Assembly (NCBI GenBank): GCA_041740495.1
Contig: JBGSLW010000077.1
Span: 1-64,000 of the forward strand
Length of the DNA: 64,000 nt
Direction of reading: 5' to 3'
Source: JANMEB01 sp041740495
GTDB taxonomy: Bacteria; Planctomycetota; Planctomycetia; Pirellulales; Pirellulaceae
Position numbers and translations under genes: made by a program. Each line of letters starts with the position of its first letter. The stretch's first letter is position 1. Positions 7,640 to 17,414 of the stretch are shown piece by piece. Below the pieces are notes generated by a model. The model was not told where the DNA came from. It made no database searches and saw only the letters and a list, made by a program, of their open reading frames with translations.

Positions 7640-9025
7640 TCAGGCTCCTGTTGCCATTTCCGACAGACCCGCGATGGTGTGTACGACGTCGTACTTGGTC
7701 AATATTTCGTAGTGTTTGTCCCCCATCCGTACAAACACGGCGGGGGAATCCCCGCGCAACAAATCGGTGATGGAGTCGATCGTGGTCTCCGGTTCAACGA
7801 CCGGAAAGGTGGGCTCCATGACGTCGCCCACCGTCGTCTTCTTCAAATCGTAACCCTGCAATACCAGCCCGATCAATCGATCTTCGGTGATAGAACCGGT
7901 GGGAACGCCGTTTTCAAACACCGGCAACTGGGAGATATCCATTTCTTCCATTTTGCTCATCGCCAACAACGCCGAGTCCCCGGGGCCGACGAATTGCAGC
8001 GCCCGCGGGGCGCGCTTGGCGCTAAGGCATTCTTTAGCGCTTAATCGCACTGCCGAGCCGAGGTAGCGGTTGTCGCGCATCCATTCGTCGTTGAAAACTT
8101 TGCTGAGATATTGGCGTCCGGTGTCGGGGATCAGCACCACCAGGAAGTCGTCTGCGCTCAATTGCTTGGCGACTTGCAGTGCACCCCACACCGCGGCGCC
8201 GGCCGAACCCCCCGAAAAGATCCCCTCTTGCCGAGCCAATTGCCGCGCGGTGATGAAACAATCTCGGTCGGTGACCTGCAAACAGTCGTCGAGGACGTTG
8301 AAGTGCATCGTGGAAGGGAAGATGTCTTCACCGATCCCCTCCACGACATAGGTCTGGGCTTCGCCGACAGTCCCCTGGTGGAAGAATTCGTAGTACAGCG
8401 ATCCGATCGGATCGACGCCGATGATCTGCACGTCGGGTTTTTTTTCCTTGAGAAAACGCCCGATTCCGGAAAGCGTTCCGCCGGTCCCCATCCCGGCGAC
8501 GAAGTGCGTGATCTTCCCTTCGGAATCCTCCCAGATCTCCGGGCCCGTTGATTCGTAATGCGCCCGAGGGTTGTCTTGGTTGTCGTATTGGTTGGGGTAA
8601 TACGAATTGGGGATTTCTTGGGCCAACCGCTTGGCGACCGAGTAATACGATCGCGGGTCGTCGGGCTCGACGGCCGTCGGGCAAACGATCACCTCCGCCC
8701 CCAACGCCTTGAGCAGGTTGACCTTCTCCTGCGACTGTTTGTCCGTGATCGTGAAGACGACTTTGTATCCGCGGACGGCGGCGACCAGCGCCAAGCCCAT
8801 TCCGGTATTGCCGCTGGTCCCTTCGATGATCGTTCCGCCAGGCTTGAGATCTCCGCGGCGTTCGGCCTCGTCGATCATCGTAATGCCGATGCGGTCCTTG
8901 ACGCTCCCACCAGGGTTGAGGTATTCCGCTTTGATATAAATCTGCGGTTTGAGCCCGCGTGTGATCCGGTTCAAGCGAATCAGCGGCGTGCGTCCGATCG
9001 CTTGCAGAATGTTGTCGTACTTCAT
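7640..9025 (-). CDS. cbs: Cystathionine beta-synthase with CBS-domain pair
   Basis: Condenses serine and homocysteine to cystathionine. 461 aa: a PLP fold-type II catalytic domain (about 1-320) with the Schiff-base lysine in NPGGSVKDR, the phosphate loop GTSGNTGMG and SGGSAGAA; then a tandem CBS pair (about 340-455, including MSKMEEMDISQLPVFENG and TVGDVMEPTFPVVEPE). No N-terminal heme-binding segment is present. The CBS pair suggests regulation by an adenosyl ligand. Together with ahcY at 48878 it supports reverse transsulfuration. GGAGAG before the ATG fits the start. Confidence 0.93.
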   Translation of the reverse strand: MKYDNILQAIGRTPLIRLNRITRGLKPQIYIKAEYLNPGGSVKDRIGITMIDEAERRGDLKPGGTIIEGTSGNTGMGLALVAAVRGYKVVFTITDKQSQEKVNLLKALGAEVIVCPTAVEPDDPRSYYSVAKRLAQEIPNSYYPNQYDNQDNPRAHYESTGPEIWEDSEGKITHFVAGMGTGGTLSGIGRFLKEKKPDVQIIGVDPIGSLYYEFFHQGTVGEAQTYVVEGIGEDIFPSTMHFNVLDDCLQVTDRDCFITARQLARQEGIFSGGSAGAAVWGALQVAKQLSADDFLVVLIPDTGRQYLSKVFNDEWMRDNRYLGSAVRLSAKECLSAKRAPRALQFVGPGDSALLAMSKMEEMDISQLPVFENGVPTGSITEDRLIGLVLQGYDLKKTTVGDVMEPTFPVVEPETTIDSITDLLRGDSPAVFVRMGDKHYEILTKYDVVHTIAGLSEMATGA

Positions 9026-9103
9026 CGCGGACTCTCCAGGTGAGGCGCGGAGTTGAATTCGGTCTCCCGCGCTGGATCAATATACGAGATTCCGTGAATT
9101 CGC

Positions 9104-10726
9104 TCAAACTTGCAGTACACCGGTCCGAAACGGCTCGTCGTCGGCAAAACGCGTGGCGACGTCCAGGCTACGGATGAGTGTTGTGCGCGTTTCTGCCGGG
9201 GGAATGACGCCGTCGACCCAAAGACGGGCAGCGGCGTAGCGAATATCGGTGGAATTCTCGTAGGCCGACGTGACTTGCTCGCGAAGTGCCTCCAATTCGG
9301 CCGCATCGGGTTTGCGCCCCGTCCGTTTCATCGCCGCGATATTGATGTCCAACAGGGTGGCGGCCGCCTGCTTCGACCCCATCACGGCGTAGCGGGCGTT
9401 CGGCCAGGCGAAAATGAACCGCGGATCGAACGCCTTGCCGCACATCGCATAGTTCCCTGCGCCGTAGCTTCCCCCGGTGATCACCGTGATCTTGGGGACT
9501 CGGCTATTGGAAATGACGTTCACCACTTTGGCCCCGGCCCGAATGATCCCGATTTGCTCGCTGTCGCGCCCCACCATGAATCCCATCACATCTTGTAAGA
9601 AAACGAGTGGGGTCCAGGTCTGGTTGCAATCCATGATGAACCGCGCCTCCTTATCGGCGCTGTCATGGTAAATCACCCCGCCGAATTGCATCCCCTCTTT
9701 AGGCGACATAACGGCGGTCCGCTGGTTGGCGACGATCCCCACCGCGTGACCTCCGATCCGCGCGTAGCCGCAGACGATCGTCTGGCCGTATTCCGCTTTG
9801 TATTCGACGAACGACTCGGGGTCGACCAAAGCGTCGATCAGCTTGCGAACGTCGTAGCGCTGTTGAGGGTCCGGTGGGACGATGCGGTAGATTTCCTGGG
9901 GATCGGCGGCGGGCTCGCACCAGGAGGTGCGACGGAATTGGAGTCCGCGTCGGTCCTCCGGCAGGTAGGAGACCAACTGGCGAACACGGGCGATCGCCGC
10001 CGCATCGTCCGGTTCGCGAAAGTCGATGGTGCCGCTGATCGACGCGTGCATTTGAGCGCCGCCCAATTCTTCGCTGGAGGCCTCTTGACCGATGGCGCTC
10101 TTGACCAAGGCGGGGCCGGCCAAGTACAGCCCCGAGCCCTCGGTCATCACCAGTTTGTCGCACAAGACGGGGAGATAGCCGCCGCCAGCGACGCAGCTTC
10201 CCATGATCGCCGCGATTTGAGGAATCCCCAAGGCGGAGATCACCGAGTTGTTGCGAAAGATCCGACCGAAGTCGTCTTCGTCGGGAAAGATTTCATCCTG
10301 CAGCGGCAGGAAAACGCCGGCGGAATCGACCAAGTAGATCAACGGCAGCCGATTCTGCAGGGCGATCCGCTGAGATCGCAGAACTTTTTTGCACGTCATT
10401 GGGAAGAATGCGCCGGCCTTGGTCGTTGCATCGTTGGCAATGACCATGGCCTGACGTCCCGAGACTTTGCCGATCCCGCAGACCACACTGGCGGCCGGAG
10501 CTCCTCCCCACTCGGAGTACATTTCAAAGGCAGCCCACAACCCGACCTCCAACCAGCCGGAATCGGAGTCCAGCAGCCGTTGGATGCGTTCACGCGCCGT
10601 CCACCGACCTTTTTCGTGTTGACGATCGATCGCTTTCTGGCCGCCGCCCGTGCGGATGTCAGCCTCCTGCTCTGCGAATGACCCGACGAGTGTTTGCCAC
10701 GGGGAAGAAGTCGCTGTCAGAGTCAT
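9104..10726 (-). CDS. Acyl-CoA carboxylase carboxyltransferase beta subunit (methylcrotonyl-CoA type)
   Basis: 540-aa carboxyltransferase that transfers CO2 from carboxybiotin to an acyl-CoA. N-terminal RQHEKGRWTARERI, then DSAGVFLPLQDEIFPD and FGRIFRNNSVISALGIPQIA, which match 3-methylcrotonyl-CoA carboxylase beta better than propionyl-CoA carboxylase. Also MGSCVAGGGYLP and the C-terminal GAGNYAMCGKAFDPRF. The start lies 3 bp after the acyl-CoA dehydrogenase stop, so the two form an operon. No biotin carboxylase or biotin-carrier subunit is in the window. Leucine or isoprenoid catabolism is the likeliest role; geranyl-CoA carboxylase is an alternative. Confidence 0.88.
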   Translation of the reverse strand: MTLTATSSPWQTLVGSFAEQEADIRTGGGQKAIDRQHEKGRWTARERIQRLLDSDSGWLEVGLWAAFEMYSEWGGAPAASVVCGIGKVSGRQAMVIANDATTKAGAFFPMTCKKVLRSQRIALQNRLPLIYLVDSAGVFLPLQDEIFPDEDDFGRIFRNNSVISALGIPQIAAIMGSCVAGGGYLPVLCDKLVMTEGSGLYLAGPALVKSAIGQEASSEELGGAQMHASISGTIDFREPDDAAAIARVRQLVSYLPEDRRGLQFRRTSWCEPAADPQEIYRIVPPDPQQRYDVRKLIDALVDPESFVEYKAEYGQTIVCGYARIGGHAVGIVANQRTAVMSPKEGMQFGGVIYHDSADKEARFIMDCNQTWTPLVFLQDVMGFMVGRDSEQIGIIRAGAKVVNVISNSRVPKITVITGGSYGAGNYAMCGKAFDPRFIFAWPNARYAVMGSKQAAATLLDINIAAMKRTGRKPDAAELEALREQVTSAYENSTDIRYAAARLWVDGVIPPAETRTTLIRSLDVATRFADDEPFRTGVLQV

Positions 10727-10729
10727 AAA

Positions 10730-12523
10730 TTACTGTTCGTGCGGCGCGTCGGAGGGAAACAAAACCCAATCGGTGCGGTCATTGAAATTCTGACCCATCC
10801 ACAGATGGGCGACTTCGTTGACTTGTTCGTCGAAATTCGCCTTGAGGTCGTCGAACCGCCTCAAGTTGCGGGCCTTGGCATACCGCAGATACAACATCCC
10901 GGTCTTTAGCTCCTGCTGCTTTTCCGGTTCGGGGATCGTGCCGTTGACGATCACTGAGGAAAGCCGGGCGTAAACGCAGCTGGCGACAAACAACTCGGTC
11001 GCAATATCTCCCAAGCGAGCTTGCAGGAATTGGCGGTTGAGAATTCCTTCGCGATGTTTGATCAATGCGAATTCGCAATTCCAAGCGAACTTGGCGATCT
11101 GCTTGGCCAGCACTCGCGAGTAGTATTTGAGGTGTTCATGGTTGCAGGGAATGGTCGGTGTGCCCCGCCACAACTTGTACGCCTGCCAAGGGGCTTTTTG
11201 GATTTGCTCCATATCCTTCCCCAAATGCCGCAGGCCGACGGCGGCCACGAAGCAACGGAGCACATCGTTGGCCCCTTCGCCGATCAAATTCAAGCGAGCA
11301 TCGCGCATCATCCGCTCGAACGGCTGGTCGGTGAAGAAGCCTTTGCCTCCCCAGACTTGCAAACAATCGTTGACGATCCGCCACAGCTGGTCGCTGGAGA
11401 ACACCTTCAGCATCGCGGTTTCGATCATGTAGTCTTCCGCGCCGCTATCGATCAACGCGGCGGTATGCAAGGTGGCCGATTCCATTGCGTAGGTATCGGC
11501 GGCCGCTTCGGCGATTTTGCCGCGCACCAAGTCGAAATCTCCCAGGGTCTGTCCGAACTGACGGCGGTGCTTGGCCCGGGCAACCATCCGTTCTACGCAG
11601 AATTTGGCGGCCCCCGTGCAGCAGGCCCCAAACGTGGTCCGTCCGAAATCGAGCACGGTTAAAGCGACCCGGAGCCCCTTGCCGATCGGGCCCAATATAT
11701 TCTCGCGGGGGACGAACATGTTGGTGAATTTCAGCCGGCCGGTGGCGGTGCCGCGAATGCCGACCTTTTCCATCCGCTTCTCGACCGCCTCAAAACCGGG
11801 CATATCCGGAGTCACGAGAAACGCCGTGATCTTGCCATCGGGATCGTTGTCGTCGGGGGTACGCGCCATCACCGTCAACACATCCGCGATCCCGCCGTTG
11901 GTGATCCAGCGTTTCTCCCCGTTGAGAATGAAGCCGCGTCCATCGGGGGTGGGCTCGGCACGCGTCCGCACATTCCCTGCGTCGCTCCCCGCGTTCGGCT
12001 CGGTCAGCGCAAAAGCCGCCATCGCCCGGCCTTCGGCCAATGGGACCATCCAGCGTTCCCGTTGCTCCGCGGTCCCAAACAACTCCAACGCGCGCAAGCC
12101 GATCGAGTGATGCGCATTGACGAACACCGCCGTTGCACCACAATGCCCACCGACCACTTCCATGATTCGACAGTACGCCAACTGCGACATGCCACGCCCC
12201 CCCAGCTTGGGAGAAATCGTGCACCCCAGGACGCCCAATTCACCCAACCCGCGGATGACCGAGTCGGGGATGATCGCTTCGCGATCGATCCGGTCCGGGT
12301 CGATGTGCTTCCGACAGAATTCTTTCACTTGAGCGACCGCCTGGTCCATCTGAGCCCGAGCTTGCGGGTTGAGTTCCGGGAAAGGGAGGACCGACTGGCT
12401 ACGGAAGCGTCCGAAAAACAACTCCTTGGCGAACCCCTCCTTGTCGACTTCGGCGCCCGAGAACAACAACTCTTCGGCCTGCTCGATTTGTTTCTTCTGC
12501 AGTTCGGTCAATGTCGACGACAT
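10730..12523 (-). CDS. Acyl-CoA dehydrogenase (VLCAD/ACAD9-like, long form)
   Basis: FAD-dependent dehydrogenase, 597 aa, longer than the usual 380-400. The N-terminal and middle domains show AFALTEPNAGSDAG and RWITNGGIADVLTVMAR. The catalytic base is expected in LIGEGANDVLRCF, which aligns with the EG(T/A)N motif of VLCAD/ACAD9. The extra roughly 170 C-terminal residues resemble the VLCAD C-terminal domain. I prefer the ATG at 12523, with AAGGA nine nt upstream, over an ATG three codons earlier. First gene of a unit with the carboxylase beta subunit. Confidence 0.9.
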   Translation of the reverse strand: MSSTLTELQKKQIEQAEELLFSGAEVDKEGFAKELFFGRFRSQSVLPFPELNPQARAQMDQAVAQVKEFCRKHIDPDRIDREAIIPDSVIRGLGELGVLGCTISPKLGGRGMSQLAYCRIMEVVGGHCGATAVFVNAHHSIGLRALELFGTAEQRERWMVPLAEGRAMAAFALTEPNAGSDAGNVRTRAEPTPDGRGFILNGEKRWITNGGIADVLTVMARTPDDNDPDGKITAFLVTPDMPGFEAVEKRMEKVGIRGTATGRLKFTNMFVPRENILGPIGKGLRVALTVLDFGRTTFGACCTGAAKFCVERMVARAKHRRQFGQTLGDFDLVRGKIAEAAADTYAMESATLHTAALIDSGAEDYMIETAMLKVFSSDQLWRIVNDCLQVWGGKGFFTDQPFERMMRDARLNLIGEGANDVLRCFVAAVGLRHLGKDMEQIQKAPWQAYKLWRGTPTIPCNHEHLKYYSRVLAKQIAKFAWNCEFALIKHREGILNRQFLQARLGDIATELFVASCVYARLSSVIVNGTIPEPEKQQELKTGMLYLRYAKARNLRRFDDLKANFDEQVNEVAHLWMGQNFNDRTDWVLFPSDAPHEQ

Positions 12524-12967
12524 GCGGTTCATTCCTTATTGGCGGGCGGCGCCCAGCTCCGGCTCACCGGAGGATACGGTGAACAGGCGGCTTGGCAAAC
12601 GTCGCCGCATCTCTATGATCTTGTAGGCACGGATTTGGTAGGCACGGCTTTGGTAGGCACCCGCGGTGCAGGTCCGATCGGACAACCCACCCGCGGTCAC
12701 GGGCGTGCCCGCGGTCCCGGAGCTGGTCGCGAAGACCTTGGATGGGTGGCTCATCACTCGGTCGACACCCAACTCGACGCCCACTTCGGCGCCAACAAGG
12801 GGCGATTTGCGGGGACTACGTGCGGAGGTCTAAAAGCGGCAGGGGACCAGCCGCCACATTATGTCCGATCCCCCCGAAAACGCAACGCCTGCGACCGCAG
12901 TACAAACCTGGGGAACCTGCTTCAAATCCCCCCATTTATCTAACCGTTATTTGCGTGAGGAAACAAC
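12524..12967. other. Divergent intergenic region (444 bp)
   Basis: Lies between the acyl-CoA dehydrogenase (-) and the acetyltransferase (+). Contains the 15-bp tandem repeat at 12620-12664 and, next to it, short GC-rich CACCCGCGGT-type repeats. No convincing ORF; a minus-strand frame over the repeat is a repetitive artefact. GAGG at 12957-12960 is the ribosome site of the following gene. Confidence 0.5.
12620..12664. repeat. 15-bp tandem repeat, 3 copies
   Basis: Units at 12620-12634, 12635-12649 and 12650-12664 share TTG(G)TAGGCAC. The last unit diverges at its end. Noncoding. Confidence 0.85.
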
Positions 12968-14140
12968 ATGACGAGCGCCTATCTCATTTCGGGAGCCCGA
13001 ACGCCGATCGGTGCGTATCTGGGCTCGTTCTCCGGCATGTCCGCCGCAGACCTGGGTGGAATCGCGATTGCCGAGGCGGTCCGTCGGGCCGGCTTGGCGC
13101 CCAACCAAATCGATGAAGTGATCATGGGAAATGTGATCACGGCAGGATCCGGGCAAGCGCCGGCGCGGCAGGCGGCGCTTCGTGGCGGCTTGCCGCCCAC
13201 GGTGGCCGCGGTCACCGTGAACAAGGTTTGCGGCTCGGGTTTGAAGGCTGTGATGTTGGCCAGCCAAGCTATCCGCTGCGGGGACGCCCAAGCGATTGTT
13301 GCAGGCGGGATGGAGAACATGTCCTCCGCGCCGCATGTCCTGCAGGGGCTCCGGTCCGGCGTGAAGATGGGAGATGTCCCCTTGCAAGACGCCATGGTCT
13401 TGGACGGTTTGACCTGCGCCTTCGAGAAATGCCATATGGGGATCCATGCGGAACACGTGGCCCGCAGCAACGAAGTGACTCGAGCAGACCAGGACGAATT
13501 CGCGTTGCAGAGTCAGCAGCGGGCGGCAGCCGCCAGCGCGGCAGGAACTTTCCGCGAGGAGATCGTCCCGGTCGTGATCAAAGAGAGGAAGGGTGAGCGG
13601 ACGGTGGACGCCGATGAAGGTCCACGTCCCCAAACCACTGCCGAGGGGTTGGCGGCCTTGCGACCGGTTTTTCTGAAAGACGGTACCGTGACGGCCGGCA
13701 ATGCTTCGATTCTCAGCGATGGCGCCGCGGCAGTCGTCGTCGTCGACGAACGGCTTGCCCAAGCGGCGCCTTGGCGGTTCAAGATTCTCGCAGGCTTTAC
13801 GGCGGGAACCGAACCCCGGGATTTATTCATCGCGCCGGTCGCCGCGGTCGAAGGAGCGGTTCGCAAAGCAGGCTTGAATCTGGCCGATATCGATTTGTTC
13901 GAATTGAATGAGGCGTTCGCCAGTCAGATGGTCGCCTGTGCTCGCAAGCTGAAGCTGGATCCGGCACGCGTCAACATCACCGGCGGCGGCATTTCGCTGG
14001 GGCATCCGATCGGCGCCAGCGGGGCGAGGATCTTGGTGACGTTGATGTACGCACTCCGTCGTACGGGAAAAAAACGCGGCGTCGCCAGCCTTTGCTTGGG
14101 CGGGGGTAACGCGGTGGCCTTGGTCATCGAGAGCGCGTGA
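12968..14140 (+). CDS. Acetyl-CoA C-acetyltransferase
   Basis: 390-aa biosynthetic-type thiolase (AtoB/PhaA type): ISGARTPIG start, Cys in VNKVCGSGLKA, FELNEAFASQM, GGGISLGHPIGASG and SLCLGGGNAVA. All catalytic residues are present. A clear GAGG precedes the ATG by 7 nt. It is transcribed away from the acyl-CoA dehydrogenase/carboxylase operon and probably handles acetoacetyl-CoA from the same pathways. Confidence 0.95.
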   Translation: MTSAYLISGARTPIGAYLGSFSGMSAADLGGIAIAEAVRRAGLAPNQIDEVIMGNVITAGSGQAPARQAALRGGLPPTVAAVTVNKVCGSGLKAVMLASQAIRCGDAQAIVAGGMENMSSAPHVLQGLRSGVKMGDVPLQDAMVLDGLTCAFEKCHMGIHAEHVARSNEVTRADQDEFALQSQQRAAAASAAGTFREEIVPVVIKERKGERTVDADEGPRPQTTAEGLAALRPVFLKDGTVTAGNASILSDGAAAVVVVDERLAQAAPWRFKILAGFTAGTEPRDLFIAPVAAVEGAVRKAGLNLADIDLFELNEAFASQMVACARKLKLDPARVNITGGGISLGHPIGASGARILVTLMYALRRTGKKRGVASLCLGGGNAVALVIESA

Positions 14141-14211
14141 TGACGTGCGGTTCACTCGGCCGCGAAATGCCTTTCCCAAGACAATCTCCGCCGCATCGGA
14201 TGAATAGGCAG

Positions 14212-14250
14212 GGGGCAGAGTGCAGGGGCAGAGTGCAGGGGCAGAGTGGC
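14212..14250. repeat. 13-bp tandem repeat, 3 copies
   Basis: GGGGCAGAGTGCA at 14212-14224 and 14225-14237, with a third copy ending GGC at 14238-14250. It sits between two convergent genes, just past the end of the PEP-CTERM gene. Confidence 0.85.
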
Positions 14251-14257
14251 TTTGGCT

Positions 14258-14860
14258 CTACAAACGGCAACGGCGCATCAGGCCGCAGGCCGTGCCGGCC
14301 ACGATGAAGATCCATGCCGCCGACGGTTCGGGGATCGCAACGGTTCCCAAAAACAGATCAACGCCGCCGATCCCGGCGTTGAACGAACCGATGTCCGTGT
14401 TGCCGTAGCCGGTCACTACCGCAAAATACTGGGTGTTTGCGGTGAGCGTCAGCCCCGCGCCGCCATTCAAGTTCGTCGATTCTCCGCTGGCGATTCGCGA
14501 CGACGCCAATCCCTGCCCGGTACCCGTCAACACGCTGAATGCGCCGTTAAAGTCGTCGTCGCCGTCCAGCAGATTCAACAGCGCATTGTGGGGATCGAAA
14601 TTGCCGGAGTAGACGTAGGCAAACGTATCGGTCAGTGTGAGCCCGTTGACTTCGAATACAGCGCCCGACTGATTCGACGTCGTGTAGAACGGTTGAACGA
14701 TGTACGCCGTCGCCGTTCCGACGCCGGAGAGTTGCGTCAGTGTGTACGCGCGATGGAAAGTGGGAGCGCCGCTGGTATCGCCGGTAAAATAGACGTCGGC
14801 GCGGGCTGTAAGCCCGCACAGGCCAATCGCCAAGGCGGTCAGGAATGCGGTTGCTCGCAT
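14258..14860 (-). CDS. PEP-CTERM sorting-domain exported protein
   Basis: 200 aa: signal peptide (MRATAFLTALAIGLCG...ARA), a Thr/Gly/Ala-rich beta-type body, and a C-terminal sorting signal with IPEPSAAWIFIV, a hydrophobic span and a basic tail (RRCRL). Family knowledge: such proteins are processed by exosortase for surface delivery, often with EPS. No exosortase is in the window. The start is the third of three closely spaced in-frame ATGs, chosen for GGAG spacing. Confidence 0.85.
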   Translation of the reverse strand: MRATAFLTALAIGLCGLTARADVYFTGDTSGAPTFHRAYTLTQLSGVGTATAYIVQPFYTTSNQSGAVFEVNGLTLTDTFAYVYSGNFDPHNALLNLLDGDDDFNGAFSVLTGTGQGLASSRIASGESTNLNGGAGLTLTANTQYFAVVTGYGNTDIGSFNAGIGGVDLFLGTVAIPEPSAAWIFIVAGTACGLMRRCRL

Positions 14861-15075
14861 CGTCCTCATCTCCGGGTGCATCTGAATTGCGTGTGACAGG
14901 CGAAGTTGGCCGCCTCAGCGAACGGAGCGAGGCGATGAGTTTCAAAGTAGTCAGCGCGACAGACGGTTCCAAGGTCTTTTCGATTGGCGGCGGACTTTTT
15001 CCGAAGAATTCGCGCGAAAATCCGCCAGAGATATCCGAAATTCAACGGCCGGAGCGGCCGGAAATCGGATGCCGG

Positions 15076-16284
15076 TCACACCGCCGCGGAGGTAAACGTA
15101 TCGCGCAATTCGTTCGCCATCTCATGAAACCGCGTGTAGAAGCCGCGTGCGATCCACCCCAAATACAGATTGGCGCCCAACGAACACATCAAGAACAGGA
15201 ACAAGAAGAGTGTCCACTTCGTCGATTCTTTGCGTTGTTGCTCTAAGGTCTTGTTGGCGGTTTCCAGCGCGGAAACTTTTTCCATCAGTGTTTTTTCGGC
15301 GTCGGACGTGGGAATTGGAAGCCGGCCGACCGAATCGCTGGGCGAGCGGTCGGCATCGGGTGCGTTGGTCGCTGCGGCGTTGCCGGTGGGCGGCGGAGGG
15401 AGCGTCAACTGTCCATTCCCGCGACTCCAGTATTCTTCGATGGAGCGGGCCATTTCGCTGGCGGTCGAAGAGACCAGTTCGTTTCGATAATTGGTAGGGG
15501 GAATCGATTGCGGAGGGAGCCCGAGCGAACCGCCGAAACCGGTATTCGGCAAGGCCTGGACCTCCGAACGCTGCGGAAAACCCGATAGCCCCATTCCGTT
15601 CAAGTTGGCGGTCGCCGGGACTTGACCCAGGTTTCCGGGTAAAGTTGGCGCGGCATTGACCGATGGTGCGTTGACCGATTGCGTGGATGGATCGCGCCAA
15701 GGCCCAAACCAGGAAGAATTCGTGGGGACGGTGATCGGACTCGATTTCGCATCGCCGGCGGGTTGGTTTGACGCGAGCTCTCGGTTCCACTGGTCCAGGC
15801 GAAGCGGAGGAGTCGTCAAGTTCGTTTGCGAGTTCGTCGGCGATTGAGTCTGCCCTGCATTCGGCGGCAATCCCAGGTTGAGCGGCGTTGTCGGATTCGT
15901 GGGGTTCGTACCAGCCGGCAAATTGCCCCAAGCTCCAGAACTGGGGGTTGCCAGTGGAGGCGGATTGGCGCCGCCGGCCACCGTGCCGGAGGGATTTGCT
16001 GACGAGTTCTGCGTCGTCTCGCTATTTCGCAGAATTGAATTCTCCGGGGCCGCCTGATTCGCAGCGGGCTTGTACTGGATGCGAATCGTCTTGAATTTGC
16101 CGCGAGCGTCCTCGGGGACCTGACTCTCCAACGACATCCCACGTTTGAGCGCATCGATCATCGCGTCGTCAATCGTCAGCACAAAGACATTGCCGTCGTT
16201 GGGCGGCGCCTGCTGCGCGCCGGCTCGATTGGGAATTGCCACAAGGGGTATTGCGATGAGCAAACACATTGCCAAGCATCTCAC
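15076..16284 (-). CDS. Exported Pro/Asn-rich protein with C-terminal membrane anchor
   Basis: 402 aa, not recognised. An N-terminal signal sequence (hydrophobic stretch from MCLLIAIPLVAIP to AQQ) is followed by a short conserved-looking segment (VFVLTIDDAMIDALKRGM), a long low-complexity region rich in P, N, T and S, a coiled-coil stretch (DAEKTLMEKVSALETANKTL), and a single membrane span (TLFLFLFLMCSLGANLYLGW) near the C-terminus. The start is GTG with AAGGAG 8 nt before. The layout suggests a wall-spanning or envelope-linking protein. Confidence 0.7.
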   Translation of the reverse strand: MRCLAMCLLIAIPLVAIPNRAGAQQAPPNDGNVFVLTIDDAMIDALKRGMSLESQVPEDARGKFKTIRIQYKPAANQAAPENSILRNSETTQNSSANPSGTVAGGANPPPLATPSSGAWGNLPAGTNPTNPTTPLNLGLPPNAGQTQSPTNSQTNLTTPPLRLDQWNRELASNQPAGDAKSSPITVPTNSSWFGPWRDPSTQSVNAPSVNAAPTLPGNLGQVPATANLNGMGLSGFPQRSEVQALPNTGFGGSLGLPPQSIPPTNYRNELVSSTASEMARSIEEYWSRGNGQLTLPPPPTGNAAATNAPDADRSPSDSVGRLPIPTSDAEKTLMEKVSALETANKTLEQQRKESTKWTLFLFLFLMCSLGANLYLGWIARGFYTRFHEMANELRDTFTSAAV

Positions 16285-16448
16285 AGGTCCATCTCCTTCG
16301 CAGCAAATTTCGCTAGATTACTTGGGTTTCCTACACATCGTAGTCCATATGGATAAGCGGGGTAAATAGCGAAAATTCGATATTCGGCCGTGGTCCAGCG
16401 GCCGCTAGGGTGGACAGGCTGTCGCGGTTGGCGAAGGGAAGGTGCATC

Positions 16449-17414
16449 ATGAGTGCTTCGATTGGTTCGAGGATCCGTCGCTGGAAAGGGCCGCTCAAAT
16501 ACATCGTGACGGGATTGGTCGTGGTCGGACTGGTGTGGATGGTGCGGGGGAGTTGGTCGGAACTATCCGCGAGCTCGATTCGACTCGGCGAAATTCGCTG
16601 GCACAGACTGCTGGTGGCGGCGGCTTGTTACGGGTTGGGGATGTTGACCGCTGCCGCGTTTTGGCACGGCGTTTTAGCGCGGTTAGGTCTTCAGGTGGCG
16701 GCGGGCCGCGCCTACTCCGCTTTTTTCCTCAGCCAACTGGGAAAGTACTTGCCAGGAAAGGCGATGGTGATCGTCTTGAGAGTCGCGGCGATCAGAGCAC
16801 CCGGGGTCAATACCCAACTAGCGGTCGTGAGCGTATTCGTCGAGACACTGACTTGGATGGCGGTCGGGGCAGCGGTCGGTTGCCTGGCGTTGTCGGCGAT
16901 AGGTCGGGCAACGACTTGGATAGTGATGGCCGGTGGACTCGTCGCCCTGTTCTCTATCGTCGCGGTGTCACCCCCGTGCCTTCGCCGCGTGTTGGGATGG
17001 CTTCGCCCCCCTGATCCGCGGGAGGCCGAGCTGCCCGTCAACGGGTTGACGTGGCGGTTCCTGTTCGGCGGATGGCTGCTGTTGGCTCTCGGGTGGATGT
17101 TGGTCGGTGCGAGCCTCTGGTGGGTGGTCGCTGCGTTTCCCGAGGCGCCGGTGCGGGCGGCCGATTTTCCCTTGATGATGGCGTGCGCTGGACTGTCGGT
17201 CGTGTTGGGCTTTGCCTCCCTGATTCCAGGCGGGTTGGGCGTTCGCGAGCTGGTGATCATGCCATTGTTGGCAGGGCCGTTCGGTGCGCCGGTCGCTTTG
17301 GGCGCCGCGGTATTGGCCCGCCTGGTATGGATGGGGACGGAGTTGTTGTTGGCAGCTATAATGAAGGCGGTTTCCTGGCGGCGGCACGTGGAGGGCGGAT
17401 GCAGATCTCGGTGA
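16449..17414 (+). CDS. Polytopic membrane protein, lysylphosphatidylglycerol synthase TM-domain (UPF0104) family
   Basis: 321 aa with about 8 membrane segments and the family landmarks FFLSQLGKYLPGK near residue 95 and SLIPGGLGVRE near residue 260. No C-terminal aminoacyl transferase domain, so it is the flippase-like half only. It overlaps the following GT2 gene by 16 bp. Family members without the synthase domain often sit with polyprenyl-phosphate glycosyltransferases; a lipid-linked sugar translocation role is inferred. Start ATG 16449; a GTG 39 nt upstream is possible. Confidence 0.85.
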   Translation: MSASIGSRIRRWKGPLKYIVTGLVVVGLVWMVRGSWSELSASSIRLGEIRWHRLLVAAACYGLGMLTAAAFWHGVLARLGLQVAAGRAYSAFFLSQLGKYLPGKAMVIVLRVAAIRAPGVNTQLAVVSVFVETLTWMAVGAAVGCLALSAIGRATTWIVMAGGLVALFSIVAVSPPCLRRVLGWLRPPDPREAELPVNGLTWRFLFGGWLLLALGWMLVGASLWWVVAAFPEAPVRAADFPLMMACAGLSVVLGFASLIPGGLGVRELVIMPLLAGPFGAPVALGAAVLARLVWMGTELLLAAIMKAVSWRRHVEGGCRSR

